Assembly (NCBI GenBank): GCA_934234215.1
Contig: CAKQHB010000020.1
Coordinates: 1-57,881, forward strand
Direction: 5' to 3'
Length of the DNA: 57,881 nucleotides
Source: an uncultured Cuneatibacter sp.
Lineage (GTDB): Bacteria > Bacillota > Clostridia > Lachnospirales > Lachnospiraceae
The notes beneath the pieces were generated by a model that was not told the DNA's origin, did not search any database, and saw nothing but the letters and a program-made list of their open reading frames with translations. The translations under genes were made by a program, and so were the position numbers. Positions 1 to 7,284 of this stretch are shown piece after piece; within the stretch, counting starts at the first letter, position 1, and each line of letters begins with the position of its first letter.

Positions 1-73
1 AGGTAGATAGGGCAGAGGTGGAAGTGCAGTAATGCATGGAGCTGACTGTTACTAATCGGTCGAGGGCTTGACC
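1..73 (+). rRNA. 23S ribosomal RNA, 3' end (partial)
   Basis: The first 73 bases match the conserved 3' terminus of bacterial 23S rRNA, including the stretch ACTAATCGGTCGAGGGCTTG followed by ACC. The rest of the gene lies left of the window. No 5S rRNA follows: only about 65 nt separate the 23S end from an intrinsic terminator at 140-168, and this stretch has none of the conserved 5S blocks. Confidence 0.95.
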
Positions 74-139
74 AAAAGAAAAGATGGAAGATGGAAAGTA
101 GATTTTGCGTGTGCAGTTTTGAGAGAACATGGAAGAGAA

Positions 140-168
140 GTCAGGAGCGAATTGCTTCTGGCTTTTTT
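140..168 (+). terminator. Intrinsic terminator of the rRNA operon
   Basis: The stem GTCAGGAGC pairs with GCTTCTGGC around the loop GAATT, followed by six T. It ends the transcript that begins in the rRNA operon left of the window. A degenerate copy of the palindromic repeat starts directly after it. Confidence 0.8.
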
Positions 169-170
169 GT

Positions 171-203
171 TTTATCGGAAATTGCGTCGCATTTCCTTTA
201 AAG
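171..203. repeat. Degenerate copy of terminator-linked palindromic repeat
   Basis: The core GGAAATTGCGTCGCATTTCC is identical to the copies at 16735 and 38434. The outer arms carry changes (TTTATC and TTTAAAG). The GCGCTCCGCG tail found in the other copies is missing here. It lies directly after the T-run of the terminator at 140-168. Confidence 0.75.
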
Positions 204-210
204 CAAAAAA

Positions 211-250
211 GAACTCCTCACCCTTCGGAATCCGAGGGATGAGGAGTTTT
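211..250. terminator. Bidirectional intrinsic terminator after the pilin gene
   Basis: A 16-bp stem (ACTCCTCACCCTTCGG with CCGAGGGATGAGGAGT, allowing G-U pairs) with loop AAT has A-rich sequence on the left and TTTT on the right. It can end the pilin transcript on the minus strand and any read-through from the rRNA operon on the plus strand. Confidence 0.85.
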
Positions 251-267
251 GTGTCAGATAAGAAGTG

Positions 268-729
268 TTATTCGGACTGGGTCCAGCCGGTCTCGGAAGA
301 CCAAGAGATGGACAAAGATCCGTTGCTGTAGCCGAACAGTGTGACTCTTCCGTAAGAATCTACGACGAACACAGCACTCTTTGTGGTAGGCACTGCGAAA
401 TCAGCAGCGGCAACACTGCGGATTGCTACGCCGTCGATCGTGCCGGTATAAGCGCCGGAAGCGTCCTTGGTCAGAAGGGCTGCGCCGGATGTCTGGGTAT
501 CCAGAGAACTGATGACAGCAAGATCTGCCTGCACCTGTGTCAGAATCGTTGCAGCGTCCTGTTTGACAGTGGCACGCTGAGCCTGACCGACATATCGCAA
601 TACATTTGGAACAAGTACGGCAGCGAGAATCAGGATAATGACAACGACAACGATCAGTTCAACAAGCGTGAAGCCTTTTTTGTTGCGGCGAAGTCGTTTG
701 AGTAAGTTCGATTTTTTTAGCATGTTCAT
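268..729 (-). CDS. Type IV pilin, probable major subunit
   Basis: A 153-residue prepilin. It has a basic class III leader ending KKG19, a predicted cleavage before F20, Glu at mature position 5, and the hydrophobic helix that follows (FTLVELIVVVVIIL). The prepilin peptidase encoded at 3482 would process it, and the subunits would assemble into a type IV pilus. The C-terminal domain is short and rich in Ala, Ser and Thr, as expected for a small major pilin. The start at 729 has AAGGAGG upstream; a second ATG lies two codons further in. The gene has its own good promoter (765-793) and its own terminator, separate from the divergent assembly operon, which fits a subunit needed in high amount. 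'Major' is inferred from this layout and not proven. Confidence 0.85.
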   Translation of the reverse strand: MNMLKKSNLLKRLRRNKKGFTLVELIVVVVIILILAAVLVPNVLRYVGQAQRATVKQDAATILTQVQADLAVISSLDTQTSGAALLTKDASGAYTGTIDGVAIRSVAAADFAVPTTKSAVFVVDSYGRVTLFGYSNGSLSISWSSETGWTQSE

Positions 730-764
730 AAAAGAATCCGCCTCCTTATATGATGTATAACTAA

Positions 765-793
765 AACATAACAGTTCTGGCTCTTTTTGTCAA
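765..793 (-). promoter_or_regulatory. Sigma-A type promoter of the pilin gene
   Basis: On the minus strand TTGACA and TATGTT are separated by 17 nt, about 35 nt upstream of the pilin start codon. The -35 box is a perfect consensus. Confidence 0.75.
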
Positions 794-807
794 CTTACAT
801 TTTGGCA

Positions 808-836
808 TTGATAGGAAGCGAAATATCAGCTACAAT
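808..836 (+). promoter_or_regulatory. Sigma-A type promoter of the XRE regulator
   Basis: TTGATA and TACAAT are separated by 17 nt, about 40 nt upstream of the regulator start codon. It is divergent from the pilin promoter, and the two -35 boxes are only about 15 nt apart, so a protein bound here could affect both genes. Confidence 0.65.
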
Positions 837-875
837 AGAAGTAGCAGAATACGGAAAATGGAGGGTTTTGTTCTT

Positions 876-1244
876 ATGGATGAGCTGGATTACAAGAAGG
901 TCGGTAAGAAGATGAAAGAGCTCCGGTCAAGCCTTGGAATCACGCAGGAGCGTGTCGCAAAAGATCTTGGATGCACGATCGCCTTTGTCAGCAATGTGGA
1001 GAACAATCGAGTGAAAATCAATCTGCGCGTACTGTATTACTATTCAAAACTGTGTAATGTCTCTGTGGACACATTTTTGAACGCGGGTCGTCCGGACCCG
1101 GTGGGAGACACAGACGAGGCGGCGAGACTGGATGAGCTGCAGCAGTTATTCCGCTCGGTTCCGCAGGAACAGCAGCAGAAAGTTCTGGAAGTGATGCGCT
1201 TGCTGCAACAGATGACGGTGCCGACAGCAGAGGAGACCGAGTAG
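876..1244 (+). CDS. XRE-family helix-turn-helix transcriptional regulator
   Basis: A 122-residue protein. Residues about 5-65 form a Cro/C1-type HTH: the block GITQERVAKDLGCTIAFVSN covers helices 2 and 3 and is followed by a typical Glu-Asn-Asn-Arg turn. The C-terminal half is Gln/Glu-rich and probably helical, perhaps for dimerisation. The start at 876 is chosen over the ATG at 858 because GGAGGG at 860-865 gives a spacing of about 10 nt; the 858 codon would have no ribosome binding site. It is divergent from the pilin gene, so it may regulate pilin, but nothing in the sequence proves this. It is followed by a shared bidirectional terminator. Confidence 0.85.
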   Translation: MDELDYKKVGKKMKELRSSLGITQERVAKDLGCTIAFVSNVENNRVKINLRVLYYYSKLCNVSVDTFLNAGRPDPVGDTDEAARLDELQQLFRSVPQEQQQKVLEVMRLLQQMTVPTAEETE

Positions 1245-1260
1245 TAAAGGCTGTAACATA

Positions 1261-1304
1261 AAATCTCTGAACATCTCAAAAAAGAGGGATGCTCAGAGAT
1301 TTTT
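1261..1304. terminator. Bidirectional intrinsic terminator
   Basis: A 15-bp stem (AAATCTCTGAACATC with GATGCTCAGAGATTT) is followed by TTT on the plus strand and A-rich sequence on the other side. It lies between the convergent XRE gene and histidine kinase gene and can serve both. Confidence 0.85.
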
Positions 1305-1327
1305 TGAGCTTTCGGAATTTTTTTTCC

Positions 1328-2596
1328 TTATAGAATCACCTGCAGCATAAAACGGTCGTTGGAGACGGAGAAGCGGCAGTGACCGGATAGTTTTTCGGTC
1401 GTGTAATAGATGCTTTGTGTGCCGAAACCGTGATTGGCTTCTTGGGCGACAGGCATTCCATCGGAAAACACAGGTGCCTCAGCAAAGGTATTTTCCAAAG
1501 ACAGGTAGAGCTTGCCCGCCTGCTCCCACATATTCAGCTCGATGATCCGCTTGTCCGGTGGAAGCTTGCGCACCGCATTGCAGGCATTTTCGAGACCATT
1601 TGAGAGAATCGAAGTCAGATCTGTATCGGAGACTGCAAGCTGTTGTGGAATCGCAAGCCGTGTGGAAAATGAGATATCTTCCTCGTCAAAGAGCGATTCA
1701 TAATAGGAGAGGATCAGGTTGATTGTCTGGTTGGAGCAATGCTTTTTGAGGGCAGTGCGGTCAGCTGCCTGTACGATGGTGTGAATATAATCCTGTGCTT
1801 TTTGCAGTTCCCCCACGTCAATATATTCTGAGATGGTATTCAGAAAGTGGCGCATGTCATGGCGCAGCAGCGCAATCGAGGACTCGCTGCGTCGGATCGC
1901 TTCTATTTCCCGGCGGGACTGTTCCTGCTTGATATAGAGCATTTTATTGCGGTTTTCCATTTCCTGTGCTTCTTCGTATTGTCGGAAATAGACGGCGCAG
2001 AAGATCAGATAGCAGATGCACAGCAAAAATGGCACAAATTCGACGATGAGGGGATTGCCATTGTAGAGCAGATCCGTATATACCGTGAACAGATAGTCGA
2101 AAATGTAATAAAAGATTGGAATGATCGAGAAAGAGACAAGGGTTTGACCGTGCTTTTCTAACAGTCTGGAGATTGGCCTGGACAGAAAGCGCTGAATGAG
2201 CAAAAAGGTAGGGATGAGCGTCAGACTGTATGTCAGATCCACGATCTCGGATGGTGCATGAAACGCATTCGGCACATAAGAAGTCCAGTTGCTGATCTGG
2301 CAGCACAGATAAGCTGTCAGCACTGCCAGCAGAGACGGCAGCGGACGCTTGTGAAAGACGCAAAAGAAAAGCAGAAACAGCGGCAAGTGGGTGACAAGGG
2401 GATAAAAAGCAGTGACGCGGGTGATATCCTGGTTCACGCACAAAAGTCCCTGCAGTGACAGAGTTGCTGCAGAAAAGAGGAGCAGCGTCCAGAAGGATTT
2501 CTGTCGAAATGGAATGTTCAGAAAGGAAGCGGAGACGAACACGCCAAACAAAAGCGTCAAAATATAACGCAGAACTTCAATTAATATGGTGGTCAT
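1328..2596 (-). CDS. Sensor histidine kinase, AgrC/GHKL type
   Basis: A 422-residue membrane kinase. The N-terminal ~200 residues contain about six hydrophobic segments. A linker helix leads to the dimerisation/phosphoacceptor motif LLRHDMRHFLNTI (His near residue 245) and a GHKL-type ATPase domain with an N-box (SNGLENACNAV) and a G-box (NHGFGTQSI). This organisation is that of AgrC-like sensors, which often detect peptides. It overlaps the upstream LytTR regulator gene by 4 nt, so the two are translated as a pair. No agrB or agrD gene is visible in the window, so the signal is unknown. Position between the pilin gene and the pilus operon suggests, but does not show, a link to pili. Confidence 0.88.
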   Translation of the reverse strand: MTTILIEVLRYILTLLFGVFVSASFLNIPFRQKSFWTLLLFSAATLSLQGLLCVNQDITRVTAFYPLVTHLPLFLLFFCVFHKRPLPSLLAVLTAYLCCQISNWTSYVPNAFHAPSEIVDLTYSLTLIPTFLLIQRFLSRPISRLLEKHGQTLVSFSIIPIFYYIFDYLFTVYTDLLYNGNPLIVEFVPFLLCICYLIFCAVYFRQYEEAQEMENRNKMLYIKQEQSRREIEAIRRSESSIALLRHDMRHFLNTISEYIDVGELQKAQDYIHTIVQAADRTALKKHCSNQTINLILSYYESLFDEEDISFSTRLAIPQQLAVSDTDLTSILSNGLENACNAVRKLPPDKRIIELNMWEQAGKLYLSLENTFAEAPVFSDGMPVAQEANHGFGTQSIYYTTEKLSGHCRFSVSNDRFMLQVIL

Positions 2597-3321
2597 CGCG
2601 AATGAACTCCCTCCTGAAACATATAGTCAAAGTACGCATCGCGAAATGCCTTTGCGTAGCCGCGGGCGATGGGAACGGCCAGACCGGAACGGGTCAGCAC
2701 TTCGGTGGAATTGAAGTGGTCGGTATTGGGGATTGAGACAATATAGCTGCGGTGACACTTGAAAAAGCCATTTTCCAGTGTGAGTGCAGCAGCACAGTTG
2801 GACAGAGCATCCTGCACCTCGAGATGTCTGCCGTGTTGAAGATAAAAAACAACTTTTTTATTTTGGGCTTCGACACACTCGATGGACTGCAGGGAGATCT
2901 TCTGAAAGCCGAACAGCGTGCGCACCACGATGTTCGTCGGCTCCAGTGCCAGAGAGCGAACACATTCCATCAGGACACGTTCCAGTTTGTCTGTCTGGAT
3001 TGGCTTCAGCAAATAGCCGGAAGCATGCACCTCGTAGGACTCCACGGCAAACTCCGGGGAAGAGGTGAGAAATAAAATTTTGACAGAAGGGTCCTCTTTG
3101 CGGATCTCGTAGGCGGTTTCCATTCCATTTAAGAGCGGCATTATGACATCCAGCAAAATAATATCGCAGGCGGATGTCTGAAAATGCAGCAGCAGGTCAT
3201 CGGCATTCTGAAAAACGGAAATCGAAACCGAGAGATCTGATTTTTCAGCCCAGTTTTGTACGGCGCGTCGGATCGTGGTGACGCAGGACGGATCATCGTC
3301 GCAAATCGCTATCCGGATCAT
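2593..3321 (-). CDS. LytTR-family response regulator
   Basis: A 242-residue regulator. It has an N-terminal receiver domain (acidic pocket IAICDDD, phosphoacceptor Asp in DIILLDVIM, Lys in LLKPIQ) and a C-terminal LytTR DNA-binding domain (FGFQKISLQSIECVEAQNKK, then FKCHRSYIVS). The ATG at 3321 is preferred over one 11 codons upstream because AAAGGAG lies 6-8 nt before it and the receiver begins there. It is the partner of the overlapping kinase. LytTR regulators usually bind paired direct repeats near target promoters. Its own promoter is back-to-back with the pilus operon promoter (3363-3441), which makes that operon a plausible target. Confidence 0.9.
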   Translation of the reverse strand: MIRIAICDDDPSCVTTIRRAVQNWAEKSDLSVSISVFQNADDLLLHFQTSACDIILLDVIMPLLNGMETAYEIRKEDPSVKILFLTSSPEFAVESYEVHASGYLLKPIQTDKLERVLMECVRSLALEPTNIVVRTLFGFQKISLQSIECVEAQNKKVVFYLQHGRHLEVQDALSNCAAALTLENGFFKCHRSYIVSIPNTDHFNSTEVLTRSGLAVPIARGYAKAFRDAYFDYMFQEGVHSR

Positions 3322-3362
3322 GTCGGTCTCCTTTGTGTCGGTCAATAAAATCAATACAATTT

Positions 3363-3391
3363 ATTATAGCAAAAAAAATGTCGGATTTCAA
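3363..3391 (-). promoter_or_regulatory. Sigma-A type promoter of the two-component system
   Basis: On the minus strand TTGAAA and TATAAT are separated by 17 nt, about 40 nt upstream of the regulator start codon. Confidence 0.75.
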
Positions 3392-3412
3392 TTTCCGGAG
3401 GGAGAAGCATCG

Positions 3413-3441
3413 TTGACTATCGTGCGGAAAAAAGTTATGAT
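3413..3441 (+). promoter_or_regulatory. Sigma-A type promoter of the type IV pilus operon
   Basis: TTGACT and TATGAT are separated by 17 nt, about 40 nt upstream of the prepilin peptidase start. It is divergent from the LytTR promoter, and only about 20 nt lie between the two -35 boxes. Confidence 0.75.
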
Positions 3442-3481
3442 AAAACGCAGATAGAGAAGGAAGCTACAGAGGAGTCAGAAC

Positions 3482-3949
3482 GTGATAATACTGCTTGATG
3501 CTGCGTTTATAGGAGTGCTGCTGTATGTGAGCATTTGCGACTGGAAAACAATGGAAATTCCAAATAAGTGTCATGGAATCATCCTGCTGCTGGGGGTGCT
3601 GGATCTGCTTGTGCAGCCGGAGATTTCGATTTGGGCAAGGCTGACCGGCGCTGCTTGCATCAGTGTGCCGATGCTTCTGGTGACGCTTGTGATTCCAGAT
3701 GGATTTGGTGGCGGCGATATCAAGCTGCTGTTTGCAGGCGGCTTTTTTCTGGGATGGAAACGCATGGTTGTCGGCGCATTTCTGGGATTTGTGGCAGGTG
3801 GCGCATACGGTGCCTGGCTGTTGCTCAGTGGACGAAAAGACCGAAAGGATCAGTTCGCATTCGGTCCGTTTTTGTGTGTCGGTATGACGGCGGCGCTAAT
3901 AGTTGGGACGACATTATTTGACTGGTACGCAGCGAGTCTGACATTCTGA
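3482..3949 (+). CDS. pilD: Type 4 prepilin peptidase (A24 family), short form
   Basis: A 155-residue polytopic membrane aspartyl protease that would cleave the leaders of the pilin and the prepilin-like proteins encoded nearby. The two catalytic aspartates are visible in ICDWKTMEIPNK (Asp about 20) and in the signature GFGGGDIK (Asp about 80). The N-terminal cysteine-containing methyltransferase domain of full-length PilD is absent, as in archaeal and many Gram-positive A24 peptidases, so N-methylation of pilins is doubtful. The start is GTG with AGGAG about 8 nt upstream. It is the first gene of the pilus operon. Confidence 0.88.
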   Translation: MIILLDAAFIGVLLYVSICDWKTMEIPNKCHGIILLLGVLDLLVQPEISIWARLTGAACISVPMLLVTLVIPDGFGGGDIKLLFAGGFFLGWKRMVVGAFLGFVAGGAYGAWLLLSGRKDRKDQFAFGPFLCVGMTAALIVGTTLFDWYAASLTF

Positions 3950-3962
3950 GAGGAGGTGCCGG

Positions 3963-5162
3963 ATGACACAATATCAATACAAAGCCCGCGGAGAGGACGG
4001 AAGATGTGTGCGGGGAAAGCTGCAGGCGCAGGATGAGGCGGAGCTGCAGCAAAAGTTAAAAGAACGCGGGTTGCTGCTGCTTCGGGCTTCCGTGCAGCAT
4101 ACGGAGCAGTCCGGAAAAGTGCTTCCGGCAAAAATACTGGCGGATTTTAACCGGGAACTGGCGGCTCTGACCGGATCCGGAATCTCGCTTGTGCGTGCGC
4201 TGACGATCCTTTCGGAGCGGGAGTCGATCCGCCCGAGAGAGCGTCAGGTATGCGAAGATCTGACACGGGCGGTGAAAAAAGGCATTGCATTGTCAGATGC
4301 GATGGAGGAATTAAACGGAGTTTTCCCGATGCTGATGGTGCAGATGATCCGTGCGGCGGAGAGCAGCGGAAAGATGGAGCAGACCTGCAGGCAGCTTGCA
4401 GGATATTTTGAAAAAGAGCATAAGCTGCGGTCAAGGATTTCCAGCTCTCTGTTATATCCGAAGATTTTGGCAGGGATGCTTGTGGGCGTGATGATCCTGT
4501 TGGTGCAGGTGATTTTGCCGCAGTTTTCGGAGCTGTTTGATTCTATGGAAGAGCTGCCGGGACTGACAGCGGCGCTGCTGAAGATTGCACTGGTTCTGAA
4601 AAATGACGGATGGGTGATTCTGATCGTGGTGATCGCGTGCATTGCATTGTGGAAGTATTTGATGACGGTGCGCCCGGTACGCCAGTGGCGCGACAAGTGC
4701 AGACTGCATCTGCCGCTGTTTGGAAAGCTGCAGAAACAGATCTGCACGGCGCGGTTTGCCCGGACGCTGAGTTCATTATATGCGGCGGGAATTCCCATTG
4801 TATTAGCACTGCAGACGGCGCGAAAGACGATGGACAATTGCTATCTGGACGCCCAGTTCAATCAGGTGATTCCGCTTGTGCGGGCGGGTACGCCGTTGAG
4901 CGAGGGCCTGGAGCAGGTGGACGGCTTCGTGCGGAAACTGTCGGATACGGTACAGATAGGAGAAGAGACAGGACGTCTGGAAGAGATGCTGACCCATACA
5001 GCGGATGGTCTGGATTATGATGCGGATATTGCGATCGGCAAGATGGTATCTTATGTGGAGCCGATCATGCTGCTGATTCTCGGTGCAATCGTTGCATTCG
5101 TGATGGCGGCAGTATTCCTGGGCATTTATGAGTCGTATAATTCGATCGCAGGTCTGGTCTGA
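3963..5162 (+). CDS. pilC: Type IV pilus inner-membrane platform protein PilC (GspF family)
   Basis: A 399-residue protein with two repeated T2SSF domains (about 60-185 and 265-390), each with a cytoplasmic helical bundle followed by hydrophobic segments. Typical blocks are FNRELAALTGSGISLVRAL in the first repeat and FARTLSSLYAAGIPIVLAL in the second. It is the polytopic platform on which the PilB motor acts. Length and layout are normal for the family. AGGAGG precedes the ATG, and the gap to pilD is 13 nt. Confidence 0.92.
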   Translation: MTQYQYKARGEDGRCVRGKLQAQDEAELQQKLKERGLLLLRASVQHTEQSGKVLPAKILADFNRELAALTGSGISLVRALTILSERESIRPRERQVCEDLTRAVKKGIALSDAMEELNGVFPMLMVQMIRAAESSGKMEQTCRQLAGYFEKEHKLRSRISSSLLYPKILAGMLVGVMILLVQVILPQFSELFDSMEELPGLTAALLKIALVLKNDGWVILIVVIACIALWKYLMTVRPVRQWRDKCRLHLPLFGKLQKQICTARFARTLSSLYAAGIPIVLALQTARKTMDNCYLDAQFNQVIPLVRAGTPLSEGLEQVDGFVRKLSDTVQIGEETGRLEEMLTHTADGLDYDADIAIGKMVSYVEPIMLLILGAIVAFVMAAVFLGIYESYNSIAGLV

Positions 5163-5179
5163 TAAAGGGAGAAGAAAAA

Positions 5180-6649
5180 ATGTTGGTTGTATATTTGTCA
5201 AATCGCCATATCCGTGTCATTGTTGGAGAGCCGGGAAAAAAGCGGATTCAGGTTCGAAAGATGTGTGAGATTCTGGATTCCGAGGGCTGTATCCTGAACG
5301 GCACGATCACAGATGAGGAAGGCTTGTCACATTTGCTGGCGGAGCTGTGGGAGGAGCAGAAGCTGCCGAGAAAAGGGGTACATCTTCTGTTGGATACATC
5401 GCAGTTTCAGTCTCGACGCATGGAAGTGCCGGTGCAAAAGCCGCTCGAAATGCTGCAGTTTGTGAAGCGGGAGTTTCAGGAATCGGGCAGACAGGAGGAG
5501 TTAGTCTGCCGCTATCTGGAACTGCCGGGAACGGAAGAGGAGCGGGCACGCAAGGTGCGGACGGTGTTTGCCACCGCAGCACCAAAAGAATATATTCGCC
5601 GTTTTTTGTATTTGTTTGAGAAATTAGGAATCGAAGTGATGGATGTGAGCTGTTCCACAGAGGCAGCGCTGCAGCTGTTTGGAGCCTCGGAGGCACTGGC
5701 AGGGAAAAACAGCATCATCCAGCTGACCGATGAGATGGCGCTGATCAATTTGTTATTTGAGGACGGACGCTACTGTTATTCCAGCAGAAGTCGTCTGTTT
5801 GCGGAGCCGGCGACAGCGGAATATGCGGAGGAGACGGCACGCTCCGTCAGCACGATGCTGCAGTTTGCAAAGGCGCAGGGCATGGAGCAGCCGGTTACGG
5901 ATGTGCGGGTGCTGGGACTGCCCGGAGAACGTATCGGTCAGTATGAGGAGCAGGTGCATGCATTACAGGAAGACATCGAAGTGCAGGAAGTGACCGGAGA
6001 TGACCGGATCAACTGGACGAAGGAACAGCAGGATCAAACCGCATATCTGATCCTGTGCGGAGCATTGTTACGACCGGCAGCGGAAGGCAATTTGCTGCGG
6101 CAGGTGGAGCGGGATCTTGCCGGTGAGATCAAAAAGAGACAGCAGATCAGTGGCTGGATTCCTATTGGCGTGCTGGCAGTGTGCATGGCTGCGGCAACTG
6201 CAGTGGCTGTCTGGCAGTATCAGGGCCTGAAAGAGCGTCTTCATACCGTGCAGGCATACAATGTGAATGCAACGGTGCAGGAGGAAGCCGCTTCTTATGA
6301 GGAGGCATCGCAAAAGATCGCGGATCACGAGAAGCTGCTGCAGGAGCTGGAACAGTTGAAACAGGTCGTGTCTCAATATCCGAGAACCGATGCCAGTCTG
6401 ACGGAGGCGCTGGAGCGCAATGCCCAGGGGCTGACATTGGATATTTACAGCTATGATGCAGCCAGCGGACAGATTGGATTTACAGCAAAAGCGGACAGTG
6501 CGCAGGATATCAGTCAGTTCGTGGAGCGTTTGACGGAGGATTCCGGTATTTTCAGCGTGACATACAGCGGATATACACAAAATGCAGAGGGCAGCTGGAC
6601 GCTGAAAATCAGCTGCGTGGTAGCAGGAAGGCAGGAGGAAGCGAGATGA
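5180..6649 (+). CDS. PilM-PilN fusion, type IV pilus assembly
   Basis: A 489-residue protein that joins two functions normally on separate genes. Residues 1 to about 315 resemble the cytoplasmic actin-like PilM, although the ATP-binding motifs are weak. Residues about 323-345 form one transmembrane helix (GWIPIGVLAVCMAAATAVAV). The rest is a PilN-like extracytoplasmic part with a coiled coil (about 350-400) and a small alpha/beta domain. In known systems PilM binds the cytoplasmic N-terminus of PilN, so the fusion would make that contact permanent. PilO is encoded next and overlaps by 4 nt, which completes the PilM/N/O alignment complex. There is no frameshift or internal start site to suggest two genes. 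Confidence 0.8.
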   Translation: MLVVYLSNRHIRVIVGEPGKKRIQVRKMCEILDSEGCILNGTITDEEGLSHLLAELWEEQKLPRKGVHLLLDTSQFQSRRMEVPVQKPLEMLQFVKREFQESGRQEELVCRYLELPGTEEERARKVRTVFATAAPKEYIRRFLYLFEKLGIEVMDVSCSTEAALQLFGASEALAGKNSIIQLTDEMALINLLFEDGRYCYSSRSRLFAEPATAEYAEETARSVSTMLQFAKAQGMEQPVTDVRVLGLPGERIGQYEEQVHALQEDIEVQEVTGDDRINWTKEQQDQTAYLILCGALLRPAAEGNLLRQVERDLAGEIKKRQQISGWIPIGVLAVCMAAATAVAVWQYQGLKERLHTVQAYNVNATVQEEAASYEEASQKIADHEKLLQELEQLKQVVSQYPRTDASLTEALERNAQGLTLDIYSYDAASGQIGFTAKADSAQDISQFVERLTEDSGIFSVTYSGYTQNAEGSWTLKISCVVAGRQEEAR

Positions 6650-7281
6650 CCTGGACGATAACCGAGCGGGATAAAAAATTATTGAAATTTCTGGCGGTGT
6701 TTGTGCTGATCGTGGGAGTCGGATTCGGAATCATTCTGCCCATTCAGGAAAAAGCGCTGGAGGTCAAAAGTGATCTTGCGGATGCGCAGATGATCAAGCA
6801 GCAGCGGGAGCTGGAGGGCATGAGACTTGCCGGTGTACAGACGGAGCTGCAGGATCAGGAGAGCCGGCTGGAGGATGTGAGAAGCACATTTTATCAGAAT
6901 TTATCCGGATTGGAGATCGACCGGATTTTGACCGAGACAGCAGTGGGAGATTCCGTTGTGATTCGGGATCTGAGCATCGGAGCGGCAGAGGCGGCAAGCC
7001 TGAAGCCCTATGTGGCAGCGCCGGTGACAGAAGAGACCGAGACGGCGGAGCAGATGCAGGCGGATCCGACTTCGCAGACAGACAGTGAGACGGCAGAGGG
7101 CGTGGAACAGATTCCGGTGACGATCCTGTTGTCCGGAGCCGAGGACGAGCTGCAGGCATTTTTGAACGGTGTCGCAGATCTGGAACCGGCGGTGCGGGTG
7201 TCTTCCTTTCGCTGGCAGCGGCAGGAGGAGACTTTGCTGGAAGTATCGCTGCTGTTTTACAGCATTCCGGAAGGAGAGTAA
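6646..7281 (+). CDS. pilO: PilO-like type IV pilus alignment protein
   Basis: A 211-residue bitopic membrane protein. It has a short cytoplasmic N-terminus, one membrane helix (about 12-32, FLAVFVLIVGVGFGIILPI), a coiled coil (about 35-80), an acidic Glu/Thr-rich linker (about 125-150) and a small C-terminal alpha/beta domain. This is the PilO plan, and its place directly after the PilM-PilN fusion supports the call; sequence similarity alone would be weak. It starts inside the stop codon of the previous gene (ATGA). Confidence 0.75.
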   Translation: MTWTITERDKKLLKFLAVFVLIVGVGFGIILPIQEKALEVKSDLADAQMIKQQRELEGMRLAGVQTELQDQESRLEDVRSTFYQNLSGLEIDRILTETAVGDSVVIRDLSIGAAEAASLKPYVAAPVTEETETAEQMQADPTSQTDSETAEGVEQIPVTILLSGAEDELQAFLNGVADLEPAVRVSSFRWQRQEETLLEVSLLFYSIPEGE

Positions 7282-7284
7282 CGC

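Noticed and set aside
74..139. Possible 5S rRNA after the 23S gene
   Set aside because: The stretch is only about 65 nt and lacks the conserved 5S blocks; it ends in a terminator.
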